Positions 53,750-62,847 of a stretch of DNA of 64,000 nt are shown one piece after another. Numbering within the stretch: position 1 is the stretch's first letter; every line of letters begins with the position of its first letter. Under the pieces are notes generated by a model. The model was not told where the DNA came from and ran no database searches. It worked only from the letters and a program-made list of their open reading frames with translations. A program made the position numbers and the translations under genes. The stretch comes from JALEFZ01 sp038527485 (GTDB lineage: Bacteria; Bacteroidota; Bacteroidia; J057). Location: the NCBI GenBank assembly GCA_038527485.1, contig JBCBFT010000011.1, positions 37,225 through 101,224 of the forward strand. Reading direction: 5' to 3'.

Positions 53750-53769
53750 ACGCTAGGCAGCCATAAAAT

Positions 53770-53808
53770 AAAAAAGCCTTTCCATCTTTCTGGGAAGGCT
53801 TTTTCTTT
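53770..53808. terminator. Bidirectional terminator between convergent genes
   Basis: AGCCTTTCC/GGGAAGGCT, 9 bp with one G-T, A run on the left and T run on the right. It lies between DUF2147 and the long TPR protein gene (minus). Confidence 0.85.
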
Positions 53809-53822
53809 TCTACGGATCCTAT

Positions 53823-56774
53823 TTACTCATCCGCTCTAACTTCTCGATCGGTATCCATCCATTTCTCTAGTTCCCTCAAATGATCTGGCCCTGGCTGAGC
53901 AGGCAGTAACGTGCCCTCCATCGAAAAGCTTTTTACAAGATTGATTTCTCCTTGATCATGCAACAGCTCTATCAAAAGCTGACGCGCGGGAAAGTGATAA
54001 GGATTTTCGTCCAGGCACAACTGGAGCGCAGCTACAGCTGATGCTTGACCTCCTTTTTGAAGAGACCATTTCCCCTTAAGGTAATAATAGATACTGGCAC
54101 GATAGGGTTTGTCAGGTACCTTTATGGTTTGCAGCAAATTGGACGCCTGAAGCGTATCTCCTAGACTGAGATAAATATCTAACCACTTTAGTTTATTCCC
54201 GCGCTTTCTTCCTTGGGTAAACGCAGGTGTCTGAAGCAATCCCTGAGCCGCAAGGGTATCTCCCATACCAATCTTGGCAAGTATCAGTTGCTGGACAATG
54301 TTTGTATTATAGGTCCCACTCGCTTTTAACAATTCCTGCACCTCTTTAAGGCGGTTGTAGGCCGCCTCATGCTGCCCTGCCAAAGAGAGGATCTCCGTGT
54401 ACATGAGCTGATAACGATAGTTTTGAGGTTTGCGCTTCGTCAATGCAGCCAATGCCGTAAGACTCTCTTCTGTGTACCCAATCTGCCCCTTGATATAAGC
54501 GAGGAAGGAGACGGCTCTGTCTTTCTCATCTCTCAAATAGGTAGAGTACTCCTGTGGATCTAACAAATAGGTCTCTGCTGTTTCTATCGCATCTTGCCAC
54601 AGGCTATAATCCATATAAAATAGTCGCTGCCGCTGATTGATCTCCGCACTTAGTCGGTGATCGGATTCTTTTTCTCCTGCCATCTGGTATGCTTCAGAAA
54701 TCGCACGGATGGCGGTTTCTCTCTGGAGCAGTTTCCGCTCTAGCTGACGCTCATACCATCTCGCCCGTGCGAGATCCACAGGCGCAAAATTAGGCGCTAT
54801 CCGAGCTGCTCGATCCATCCATCTTTTGCTCTCCTCCCATTGACCGAGATCCATAAAATGTGTGGAATATGCCAAGTAGGTGGATACATAGCTACTGTCC
54901 CATGACATGGCCGTGTCTAGATAGGTTAAGACTAAAGAATCCTGTAAGAACTTATTCATTTGAGCCAACTCCATATAGGCCTCAGCCCAGTTTTGCGCTA
55001 ACGTGCTGCTGTCTCCTGCTATGTAGGCACGATGCTTCTGAACCAGTGAATCGACCCAAGCATACATCAAGGGGTCTTTGGTCAATAAATCCTGCTTGAC
55101 ATTGGCCGCTTTATGATTGAGTGGATGTACTTTTTGGCGGGAAAAATAAGCAGGAAAGGCCTGCGCTAGATATTCGAACTCATTGTTGGCAGCATAATAA
55201 TCCAGTACTCGATCCTCCTTTTTGGCTTGCTCATAGAGGACGCGAATCCGCCTCATCTCCTGATCAGAAAAGAGCATCCCATGAAATAAGTGGACATACT
55301 CGTGCAACGTCACATTCCGTTCTAAATGAGCGCCTCGCTCTACATATTCGATGCCTGTAGCGCCACTTCCCACGCCTCGGATGTCCATCCATTGGCGATT
55401 GTCGAAAGTCGTCGCGCTCCTGAAGTAAGAATTTCCCATCGCAATGGATAAATCCTCGTGCAAGGGTGGGATGGCAAAATCACGATTAAGCATAGCTAGG
55501 AGCGGCAGATAGACCTTGCCCGTGTAGAGTTGCTGCCAGACCATCTGTGGAACGCGCTCACCAGGAAATCGCTCCAAATCAGGAAATACCTGATAAAACA
55601 CAGCTTCTTCATCTTTGGGAATCTCTACCCCTGCAATCACCGACTCCAAGGAATCCTGGGCAGCTAAGTAGCTAAATTGACGCTGCTTGATCACAGCCGC
55701 TAAGCCATTGTGGGCAGGACCATAATGAGGGAAACGATCGAGCAGTTCTTCAAAAAGCTGCTGGGCGCTATCAAGCCGGGTTTGACCTGCCAAATCAGTT
55801 CTCTGATAAAAGAGCGAGGCTAGATAAAGTTGTGGAAAGCGGGAATCTGGATAGACTTTGAACTGTGTCCTCAGAAAATCCGTCGCTTCTTTTTCTTGCC
55901 CTAAACGGATCAATGAGTCCATCGGGGCGAGCGCTTCACGGATTTCACTTTCATTCTCCTCCACATAATCCGTGTATGTCAAGTGCGTATGTCCATTGCC
56001 CCAGTGCCAATGTGTGCGATAATGGAGCGGGTTCAAGGTAAGGGCGATCTCCCACTGCGCAGCCATTTGAGGAAGTTGGGTGATGTCGCGACGTCGCCAA
56101 ATGGCATATCCGTAAGCAAATCGTGCGTCTGCATTCAGTGGGTCCCTCTCCAGGCAGGCTTGCAACGCCATCTCAGCTTTTTTCTCTTCTCGCTGCCAAA
56201 AATGCGCTTCCGCCGCCAAATAATAAGCTTCCGCATTTTCATCATTCCACTGCATTACTTGCTCTGCTAGCGCACGCGCCTTGGCGTAAGACTTTTCTAG
56301 CAAGGCCAATGTCCCCAAGCCTATGACGGCTGCTTCTTCCTGAGCATTTTCCTCCAAGATACGGAGATAAATGTCTCTTGCAGAGTCCAGCTCCCAAGCA
56401 TCTACCCACAGCTTCGCTCTCAGAAGACGGGCGGGGAGCATCTGAGGGTACTGCTCCATCAAAGGAAGAATTGTCGCTTCTGCTTCTGTATACTGATGCT
56501 TGAGTCGATGGAGTTGGGCTCTCAAAAGCGTATGGACAGGTGCATCTACACCTGATGCCGACCGCTCCAACCAATCCTCTGCTAGTTGCCATTCTCCTAT
56601 TTTGATGGCTTGGGCGATGTCTAAAAAAGAGGGGGGGCCTTCCAATTGCTCAAGACGGAAGCGTTCTTCCTGAAGATCTGCCATCAGGGCTTGGGTACTA
56701 TCAGGCTGTGCCCAAGACGGTATTCCCCAACATATTCCTATACATAATATCCAGAATCTCCTCATACTACCCAT
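53823..56774 (-). CDS. Large secreted TPR protein with gluzincin-type metallopeptidase motif
   Basis: 983 aa; signal peptide (MRRFWILCIGICWGIPSWAQ at ATG 56765, or 9 bp earlier at 56774 overlapping phzF by 8 bp). Extensive TPR helices flank a central region: RNVTLHEYVHLFHG contains HEYVH at 491-495 and, 37 residues after its second His, NNEFEYLAQAFPAYF provides Glu ligands (E532/E534), the HEXXH-plus-E pattern of gluzincin peptidases. TPR repeats dominate both ends (1-380 and 600-960). A periplasmic or surface peptidase with TPR substrate or partner binding is inferred; family not identified. Confidence 0.8.
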   Translation of the reverse strand: MGSMRRFWILCIGICWGIPSWAQPDSTQALMADLQEERFRLEQLEGPPSFLDIAQAIKIGEWQLAEDWLERSASGVDAPVHTLLRAQLHRLKHQYTEAEATILPLMEQYPQMLPARLLRAKLWVDAWELDSARDIYLRILEENAQEEAAVIGLGTLALLEKSYAKARALAEQVMQWNDENAEAYYLAAEAHFWQREEKKAEMALQACLERDPLNADARFAYGYAIWRRRDITQLPQMAAQWEIALTLNPLHYRTHWHWGNGHTHLTYTDYVEENESEIREALAPMDSLIRLGQEKEATDFLRTQFKVYPDSRFPQLYLASLFYQRTDLAGQTRLDSAQQLFEELLDRFPHYGPAHNGLAAVIKQRQFSYLAAQDSLESVIAGVEIPKDEEAVFYQVFPDLERFPGERVPQMVWQQLYTGKVYLPLLAMLNRDFAIPPLHEDLSIAMGNSYFRSATTFDNRQWMDIRGVGSGATGIEYVERGAHLERNVTLHEYVHLFHGMLFSDQEMRRIRVLYEQAKKEDRVLDYYAANNEFEYLAQAFPAYFSRQKVHPLNHKAANVKQDLLTKDPLMYAWVDSLVQKHRAYIAGDSSTLAQNWAEAYMELAQMNKFLQDSLVLTYLDTAMSWDSSYVSTYLAYSTHFMDLGQWEESKRWMDRAARIAPNFAPVDLARARWYERQLERKLLQRETAIRAISEAYQMAGEKESDHRLSAEINQRQRLFYMDYSLWQDAIETAETYLLDPQEYSTYLRDEKDRAVSFLAYIKGQIGYTEESLTALAALTKRKPQNYRYQLMYTEILSLAGQHEAAYNRLKEVQELLKASGTYNTNIVQQLILAKIGMGDTLAAQGLLQTPAFTQGRKRGNKLKWLDIYLSLGDTLQASNLLQTIKVPDKPYRASIYYYLKGKWSLQKGGQASAVAALQLCLDENPYHFPARQLLIELLHDQGEINLVKSFSMEGTLLPAQPGPDHLRELEKWMDTDREVRADE

Positions 56775-57558
56775 CGATCATTATTTCTCCTTTCAAAAAT
56801 GTCACGGCTTTGCCCGCAATGGTCACTCTGTCTTGATTGTACACACAATGTAAAATACCTCCTCTATCTGAGATTTGGTGTGCAACCATTTGATTCTTCC
56901 CGAGTATATCTGCCCAAAAGGGGATCAATGTACTATGAGCTGAACCCGTTACAGGATCTTCAGGAACTCCTGCCTGTGGTGCAAAAAATCGAGACACAAA
57001 GTCTACTCCCTCTGCTTCTCCTTCCGCTGTTACAATTACCCCTACAGCATTCAACTTGGCGATTCGCTCCATGATAGGTACACATGCTCGGACTTCTGCT
57101 TCCGAACCTACACGCACCAGATAGTCCCTCGATTTCCCTACGTAAAGTGGATCTACATCCAGTCCCTGCTGCAAATCATCAGGAGCAAATGCTTGCGCTG
57201 GAGGTCTAGCAGGAAAGTCCATCGATAACTGGTCGATAGACTGTGTCACTTTCAAAGGGCCACTCTTGGTATGAAACGTAATAGTAGGCCTGTCATAAGC
57301 CAAGTGCTCATACAGGACAAAAGCAGAGGCCAGCGTAGCATGCCCACAAAGGTCAATTTCAAACTTGGGGGTAAACCATCGCAGATCAAAATCGGTCCCA
57401 TTAGGTACAAAGAAAGCGGTCTCTGCCAAATTATTTTCGGCTGCTATGGCTTGCATTTGGTCGTCTGGAAGCCACGTGTCTAATGGACAGACAGCAGCCG
57501 GGTTTCCAGCAAATACCTTTTCGGCAAAGGCATCTATTTGAAAAATAGGTAACTTCAT
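56767..57558 (-). CDS. PhzF family isomerase/epimerase
   Basis: 263 aa. Classic PhzF/DAP-epimerase fold: FQIDAFAEKVFAGNPAAVCPLD at the N-terminus, catalytic Glu in AAENNLAETAFFV, FTPKFEIDLCGHATLASAFVL and the closing FFAPQAGVPEDPVTGSAHSTLIPFWA. Length typical (about 260-290). Substrate not predictable; few relatives make phenazines. Precedes the long TPR gene on the same strand with an 8-bp overlap if that gene starts at 56774. Confidence 0.92.
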   Translation of the reverse strand: MKLPIFQIDAFAEKVFAGNPAAVCPLDTWLPDDQMQAIAAENNLAETAFFVPNGTDFDLRWFTPKFEIDLCGHATLASAFVLYEHLAYDRPTITFHTKSGPLKVTQSIDQLSMDFPARPPAQAFAPDDLQQGLDVDPLYVGKSRDYLVRVGSEAEVRACVPIMERIAKLNAVGVIVTAEGEAEGVDFVSRFFAPQAGVPEDPVTGSAHSTLIPFWADILGKNQMVAHQISDRGGILHCVYNQDRVTIAGKAVTFLKGEIMIDG

Positions 57559-57721
57559 GAGTAGTTTGAGGTAGTAATGAGCACTTTTCTAGAGAAATAA
57601 AGAAGCGATAGGAGGCAATTCTTTCGTCCTCCAAAATCACGATTGTTTCAAATAAACATTTTCTGTGGAATATTATAGGTCCATGAGTCTATTATACGCT
57701 TCTTAAAATTTGGGTTGAACT

Positions 57722-58825
57722 ATGGGTTATCGAAAGGCGAGATTTATCTGGGCAGGCATTGGGATCGGCTGGACACTGTTTATTTGTTTGCTTATACAGG
57801 TATTTCTCTTTCTCAAAGGATGGGATGCTCCCTCAGAAATGATGTGGGGGTTTCTCCTGCTGCTGTTCATTGGCCAAAGTATCATCGAATATATAGGTGG
57901 ATATGCATTGCCTAACAGACATGGCCAGAGTCTACTCAGTGGCCCAGGGCAGTGGGTGGGTCAGTATCTCCGTGGACTGGTGATCTATTTGATCTACTAC
58001 GTCTTTAATGGATATATGCTGATGCTCATGGCACAGACGCTGGGATTGGGCGGAGCCATTGGTTGGTTTGTGATCCAGATGCTCATCCTGATGGGTTTTC
58101 GCCAGTATCTCGCAAGGGGCATCCATGCATTCAAGACACGGTTTGAAACCAATCGAGGTCGTCCTATTTTCTACATGGAGACGGAAGATAGAGGATTTAC
58201 AGGGGGAATATCTGGTATTCCAGGTCAAGAGAGTATCATCTTTCCTGCCTACTGGGAAAAGAAATTCTCTTCAGAGGTATCTGATGCCTTACTTGCGATG
58301 CGTCATGGAGTACTCAATACAGGAGGACATGGAAAAGGATTCTTTTTGATCCTACTCATTCACACAGCACTCATTTCTTTGGCTATGTGGGTGAACCCTG
58401 AACCTCTAGGTTCTTTAGACTGGCTCATAGGAAGCGTGAGTCTGTACACATTATTCATGGCATTTACGTCTTTGGGGGTCTTGCCTAGCCTGAATCGACG
58501 AGGGGTCATTGAGATGGATCGTTGGCTTTATTACAAAAAGGTAGATGCAGATATCCTTCGCAAAGCCATCACTGAAAGTAGACGCTTACAAAACGATATT
58601 TCAGCTACAGGCTCGCCTACCTCTGGTGTGAGGCTACTTACCCATGCAGCTCCTAAAATCCACGAGCGATTTGCTAGCTTGCAAGCTCAGCGACCTGTCA
58701 AAGGTATGTGGTACATCTTTTCGGACTGGGTCTTTTTATCTTGGGCAGGTTTGAGCTTGATGAACCGCATGTTACCAGGAGCGTTGGGAATATCCTCACG
58801 CTGGGTTTTTCTGCCAGGGGAATGA
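57722..58825 (+). CDS. Membrane protein with degenerate M48/M56-like peptidase resemblance
   Basis: 367 aa with transmembrane segments at about 8-32, 38-60, 85-125, 205-222 and 235-260. Between, GISGIPGQESIIFPAYWEKKF followed by a helix LLAMRHGVLNTGGH resembles the GIPG...FS..LLA.L-HE--H region of M48/M56 peptidases, but the HEXXH is replaced by RHGVL, so activity is unlikely. This resemblance is tentative. A 42-bp heptamer repeat starts 2 bp after its stop. Unknown function. Confidence 0.6.
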   Translation: MGYRKARFIWAGIGIGWTLFICLLIQVFLFLKGWDAPSEMMWGFLLLLFIGQSIIEYIGGYALPNRHGQSLLSGPGQWVGQYLRGLVIYLIYYVFNGYMLMLMAQTLGLGGAIGWFVIQMLILMGFRQYLARGIHAFKTRFETNRGRPIFYMETEDRGFTGGISGIPGQESIIFPAYWEKKFSSEVSDALLAMRHGVLNTGGHGKGFFLILLIHTALISLAMWVNPEPLGSLDWLIGSVSLYTLFMAFTSLGVLPSLNRRGVIEMDRWLYYKKVDADILRKAITESRRLQNDISATGSPTSGVRLLTHAAPKIHERFASLQAQRPVKGMWYIFSDWVFLSWAGLSLMNRMLPGALGISSRWVFLPGE

Positions 58826-58826
58826 C

Positions 58827-58868
58827 TTTTTCATTTTTCATTTTTCATTTTTCATTTTTCATTTTTCA
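58827..58868. repeat. Heptanucleotide tandem repeat (TTTTTCA x6)
   Basis: Six exact 7-bp units directly after the membrane protein stop. Copy number may vary by slippage; being outside the coding frame it would not change the protein, but it lies between convergent genes. Confidence 0.92.
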
Positions 58869-58940
58869 GAGTAGAAAACGACATACTGCCGAGTTGTACG
58901 ACTCGATAGTATGTCATCACATATTTATTTCGTTTTCTGT

Positions 58941-59588
58941 CTAAGGGGCGATTCTTTGGATGATCCACGCCCCTTCTGTCAAGGTGTAGGTGATACGGTC
59001 GTGTAGTCGGCTTTTGCGTCCTTGCCAAAACTCTATATAATCGGGCTCCACGCGGTATCCCCCCCAATACTCAGGCTTAGGAAATGTCTCCTGTCCCTCA
59101 AACTTTGCAGTGAATTCTTCTACACGCGCTTCAAGAATATTCCGATCTTCGATGACTTGACTTTGTGGCGAAGCCCAAGCGCCGATCCTGCTGCCCCGAC
59201 CACGTGACTGATAGTATGCATTCGACTCCGCTTCGGATACTTTGGCTACCTTTCCTTCAATCCTGATTTGGCGCTCTAGCTCAGGCCAGAAAAAAGTCAG
59301 TGCGACCTGATCATTCTGCGCCATCTCCTGCGCCTTCTTGCTTTCATAATTTGTGTAGAACACAAAACCCTCATCATTAAACCCCTTGAGCAGGACGATA
59401 CGGACAGAAGGGCGGCCTTGATGAACCGTAGCAAGCGACATCGCGTTGGGTTCGTGAACCTGACTACTCACAGCCGCTTCAAACCATGCTTCAAACTGCT
59501 TGATGGGATGCTTGGCCACTTCCGCTTCCTCTAGACTTCCTTGTAGATAATCTACGCGTATATCGGCAACTTCTTTTCTGATTGACAT
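58941..59588 (-). CDS. pdxH: Pyridoxamine 5'-phosphate oxidase
   Basis: 215 aa from ATG at 59588. FMN-binding split-barrel: AMSLATVHQGRPSVRIVLLKGFNDEGFVFYTNYESKKAQE (in parts) and the C-terminal family signature in EYWGGYRVEPDYIEFWQGRKSRLHDR (in parts), where the WGGYR and RLHDR residues bind FMN/substrate. It oxidises PNP/PMP to pyridoxal phosphate. No other PLP gene adjacent. Confidence 0.95.
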   Translation of the reverse strand: MSIRKEVADIRVDYLQGSLEEAEVAKHPIKQFEAWFEAAVSSQVHEPNAMSLATVHQGRPSVRIVLLKGFNDEGFVFYTNYESKKAQEMAQNDQVALTFFWPELERQIRIEGKVAKVSEAESNAYYQSRGRGSRIGAWASPQSQVIEDRNILEARVEEFTAKFEGQETFPKPEYWGGYRVEPDYIEFWQGRKSRLHDRITYTLTEGAWIIQRIAP

Positions 59589-59740
59589 AAACAAGTATTG
59601 AGATGTTTCGGCTGGCTATTTACGCTTTATCTACTATTAAGTCCATGACTTGTTTGAATACCTTGGGTGAGATTTGTTTGTCTATTTAGCGGTATCATGG
59701 AGCTTACATAAAGAGGAGGAAGTTTCATTTACTTGGATCA

Positions 59741-60265
59741 CTACCAACCAGAGAGCTTCCCTGCTACAAAGCGTTGAGAAATATTGACCACTTGTATAGT
59801 CTGGATAAACTCATACTGTACATCCATATAGATTTCCCAAATTCCTTCTTGGACTTCGAATCCTCGAACCACACCTTGTGTGATTGGGACATAGCTGAAA
59901 TCCATAAGTACGTTGGGACATATACAATCAGTATTCCAGTGCAGTCCAATCGTTTTCAACGCTTCATCTTCGTATGTGAACGCTTTCACACCTTCAGGAA
60001 TTCCAAAGTGAATGGTTTCAAAGTGGGTATTCTCTGGTTTCCTCGCAGTCTCCTTCCATCGTCCATATTCAAATATGTACCCTGTTCCAGGGCGACGACT
60101 TATGACTTCTTTTCCATTCAAATCATAGGAAAAAGTCTCCCAATCTTTTTCAAAAATAAATTCACACCTGAACTCATGACAGAGGTCAGGATAAATCCTC
60201 TCTGAATGGCAAGAGAAAGAAAGTAAGGCAAGGATAAAAAGGGTCAAAGCGAATGTAGGTTTCAT
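59741..60265 (-). CDS. Lipoprotein of unknown function, 174 aa
   Basis: Lipobox LLSFSC near residue 19 of MKPTFALTLFILALLSFSC. The mature part is beta-rich with FIFEKDWETFSYDLNGKEV, GYIFEYGRWKE and GIWEIYMDVQYEFIQTIQVV, plus Cys residues near DLCHEFRCEF and TDCICPN. No family recognised. Confidence 0.68.
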   Translation of the reverse strand: MKPTFALTLFILALLSFSCHSERIYPDLCHEFRCEFIFEKDWETFSYDLNGKEVISRRPGTGYIFEYGRWKETARKPENTHFETIHFGIPEGVKAFTYEDEALKTIGLHWNTDCICPNVLMDFSYVPITQGVVRGFEVQEGIWEIYMDVQYEFIQTIQVVNISQRFVAGKLSGW

Positions 60266-60449
60266 GGGCGTATAAGTTTAGATACCAAAGGATTGAGAAA
60301 ACTTCAGATAAGAATAGACGATTGGAAAGATAAAAAGTGAAGAAAAGATGTCAAATACTAGTGAAAAAGGAAGCCTTATCTCTTCCTACCTTTTACAAAC
60401 ACAATTATATGACTTCTACTATATATTTCACTTTCTGGATAAGGCCATA

Positions 60450-60457
60450 TAGATTTG
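60450..60457 (+). promoter_or_regulatory. TAGATTTG -7 box just before maf
   Basis: Exact TAnnTTTG match, ending 4 bp before the maf ATG at 60462, which would place the transcript start at or next to the ATG (leaderless). No clear TTTG -33 box. Confidence 0.35.
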
Positions 60458-60461
60458 CAGA

Positions 60462-61040
60462 ATGAGTATAAATGTAAAAGCACCCATCGTTCTGGCCTCT
60501 AACTCTCCCCGTCGCCACGACCTACTTTCTAGTCTGGGTTTGGAGTTTGAAGTATTCACACGCGATGTATATGAATATATCCCAGAAGATGTACATCCAC
60601 GTGCGGTAGCTGTCATGGTATCCGAAAACAAGGCGAAAGCCTACGATGATGTTGCTGCAAACAACTTAGTCATTACAGCGGATACCCTCGTAGCGCTGGA
60701 GGATAAGATCATGGGCAAGCCTGCAGACGCAGAGGTAGCTTACAAAATGCTGAAAAGATTGTCGGGACGCACACACACCGTCATCACAGGTGTGACCTTA
60801 TTTCATGAAGGACGTTTCAAAAGCTTTTCTGAAGAAACCTATGTGACATTTCGCCGCCTCAACGATTCTGAGATCAACTACTACATCGAAAAATACGAGC
60901 CCTTTGACAAAGCAGGATCTTATGGCATCCAAGAATGGATCGGCATGATCGGTGTCACCCGCATCGAGGGCGATTATTTCAATGTCATGGGACTACCAAC
61001 GGCTAAACTGTATGCAGAGCTAATCCAATTTGAAGCTTAA
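60462..61040 (+). CDS. maf: Maf family nucleotide pyrophosphatase (dTTP/UTP type)
   Basis: 192 aa. Signature APIVLASNSPRRHDLLSSLG at the N-terminus (phosphate-binding SNSPRR), catalytic ITADTLVALEDKIMGKP, then HTVITGVTL and YEPFDKAGSYGIQEWIGM. It hydrolyses non-canonical or excess nucleoside triphosphates to monophosphates; length fits YhdE-like members. The tadA gene follows on the same strand. Confidence 0.94.
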   Translation: MSINVKAPIVLASNSPRRHDLLSSLGLEFEVFTRDVYEYIPEDVHPRAVAVMVSENKAKAYDDVAANNLVITADTLVALEDKIMGKPADAEVAYKMLKRLSGRTHTVITGVTLFHEGRFKSFSEETYVTFRRLNDSEINYYIEKYEPFDKAGSYGIQEWIGMIGVTRIEGDYFNVMGLPTAKLYAELIQFEA

Positions 61041-61125
61041 TCAAGGGACCTTGTTCATTGTTCAAGTGAATCCAACAGACAGCACATCGTGAAAGGTGAC
61101 CAATGAAAAACCTTCTCTGAGACTT

Positions 61126-61572
61126 ATGTTATTCTTGACAGATGATCACTTCATGCGGCAAGCACTCTTACAAGCCGAGCGGGCCTACGAAGAAAACGAG
61201 GTGCCCATTGGGGCGGTTATTGTTTCGGAACATATGATCATCGGTCGGGGCTACAATCAGACGGAGCGGCTCCAGGACCCCACGGCGCATGCTGAAGTAC
61301 TTGCAATCACAGCCGCCTGTGACTATCTGGGGAGTCGTATCCTCAAGGATTGTACACTCTTTGTGACTGTAGAACCATGCCCCATGTGTGCAGGTGCCCT
61401 AAAGTGGGCACAAATCGGCCGAGTAGTCTATGGAGCATCCGAGCCAAAGTCGGGTTTTTCGCTTCACACTCCCTCCCTCCTCCATCCCAAAACCCAGATC
61501 TCCCGTGGTGTCATGGAGCATGAGTGCAGCGCGCTGATGCAAGATTTTTTTCGTCGAAGACGTAACACATGA
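61126..61572 (+). CDS. tadA: tRNA-specific adenosine deaminase
   Basis: 148 aa from ATG at 61126 (MLFLTDDHFMRQALLQAERAY); a GTG at 61096 would add 10 residues. Zinc deaminase motifs TAHAEVLAI (HAE) and EPCPMCAGALKWAQIG (PCxxC) are intact, with NEVPIGAVIV upstream. Makes inosine at wobble position 34 of tRNA-Arg(ACG). Located 85 bp after maf. Confidence 0.93.
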   Translation: MLFLTDDHFMRQALLQAERAYEENEVPIGAVIVSEHMIIGRGYNQTERLQDPTAHAEVLAITAACDYLGSRILKDCTLFVTVEPCPMCAGALKWAQIGRVVYGASEPKSGFSLHTPSLLHPKTQISRGVMEHECSALMQDFFRRRRNT

Positions 61573-61648
61573 AACCCCTCATATATCACACACAAAAACT
61601 CAGAGAAAAGCTTCATCTTGCGTCTTGTTTGAAGAATGCTTGATGACT

Positions 61649-62524
61649 ATGAATAAAAAATTTGCGTGGTTTATTTTTGGGTTTTTGGCTTTGACCTGGG
61701 GAAGCTCCTTCATTTTGATGAAAAAAGGGTTGGAAGCCTTCTCTCCATTACAAGTCGCTGCCCTCCGGATTGTCATCGCTTCTCTATCAGTCCTCCCTTT
61801 TATCCTACATAGAATCAAAGATGTGCCCCCAAAATCATGGCGATACATCCTCCTAGTGGGCATCATCGGCAATGGGATTCCCGCTTTCCTTTTCCCCTTG
61901 GCAGAAAAATATATCGACAGTGGCACAGCAGGTGTCCTGAATTCACTGAGTCCGCTTTTTGTCTTACTATTTGGGTTGCTTTTCTTCAACCTACAAGTCA
62001 AACTCCGCCAAGCCATTGGGATCTCTCTGGGATTTGCTGGGGCAGTTTTACTGACGATGACGAGAGGGGGCGAATTTGATCCCTTTGACAATTTATTTTA
62101 CTCAGGTATGGTCGTTTTGGCTACGATGGGGTACGGATTGAGTACCATATTCATGAAACGGCACCTCAACGAAACACCTTCTATACTCGCAAGTGGATTT
62201 GCGCTTACATTTGTAGCCATTCCCTACGCCATTTACCTCGCTTTGTTTGGCGATATCGGCCCCATCTTTACAGAACATACCCTGGCATGGGCTTCATTTG
62301 GTTACATCGCCCTATTAGGAGCCATCGGTACTGCGCTTTCCCTTATCTTATTTTATCAATTGATCCAAATGACAGATGCCATCATTGCTGCTTCTGTGAC
62401 CTATCTCATTCCACTTGTAGCCTTGGGTTGGGGATTGATAGATGGAGAGGCCTTTACATTAGGTCAGTTTGTGGGAATACTCGTCATTTTGGTAGGTGTT
62501 TGGCTTGTCAATCGAAAATCCTAA
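61649..62524 (+). CDS. EamA/DMT family transporter
   Basis: 291 aa from ATG at 61649 (MNKKFAWFIFGF); ATG at 61643 is equally possible. Ten predicted transmembrane helices in two EamA repeats; opening motif LALTWGSSFILMKKGLEAFSPLQVAALRI and VLNSLSPLFVLLFGLLFF are typical, second repeat ending YLIPLVALGWGLIDGEAFTLGQFVG (in parts). Exports or imports a small metabolite, unknown. Follows tadA by 76 bp. Confidence 0.92.
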   Translation: MNKKFAWFIFGFLALTWGSSFILMKKGLEAFSPLQVAALRIVIASLSVLPFILHRIKDVPPKSWRYILLVGIIGNGIPAFLFPLAEKYIDSGTAGVLNSLSPLFVLLFGLLFFNLQVKLRQAIGISLGFAGAVLLTMTRGGEFDPFDNLFYSGMVVLATMGYGLSTIFMKRHLNETPSILASGFALTFVAIPYAIYLALFGDIGPIFTEHTLAWASFGYIALLGAIGTALSLILFYQLIQMTDAIIAASVTYLIPLVALGWGLIDGEAFTLGQFVGILVILVGVWLVNRKS

Positions 62525-62847
62525 CACTCCCTTTTTATACGAAAATAAAAGAATTCCAACTTTCCGTATTTAGCCATAAATCGGAGGATGCATGGTTCAT
62601 ATGTGCCCAGAAAGCCATATCTCGCATTACACATCAATTACAATTTCCAATTTATCGTAAAAAATACCATCTTACTGAAAAACTCTTTCATTGACATGTT
62701 GCGAAAAATGAACAAAATATCATCCCATTAATCGACGTATATCACCAAAAATGGGGCGAAAGTAACAGACAGCCGAAATAGGGTCACAAGTAGGAGGAAA
62801 AGGCGTTTATTACAAGCATAAAAATAACCTGTAAAAAAACCTTTTCT
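62525..62847. other. Intergenic region
   Basis: 323 bp between the EamA transporter and the 308-aa secreted protein. The open frame through 62287-62694 is a shadow of the transporter. No element recognised. Confidence 0.5.

Noticed and set aside
58708..58944. 78-codon open frame over the heptamer repeat
   Set aside because: The protein would be repeats of Phe/Ser/His from the TTTTTCA tract and it overlaps the membrane protein gene in another frame.
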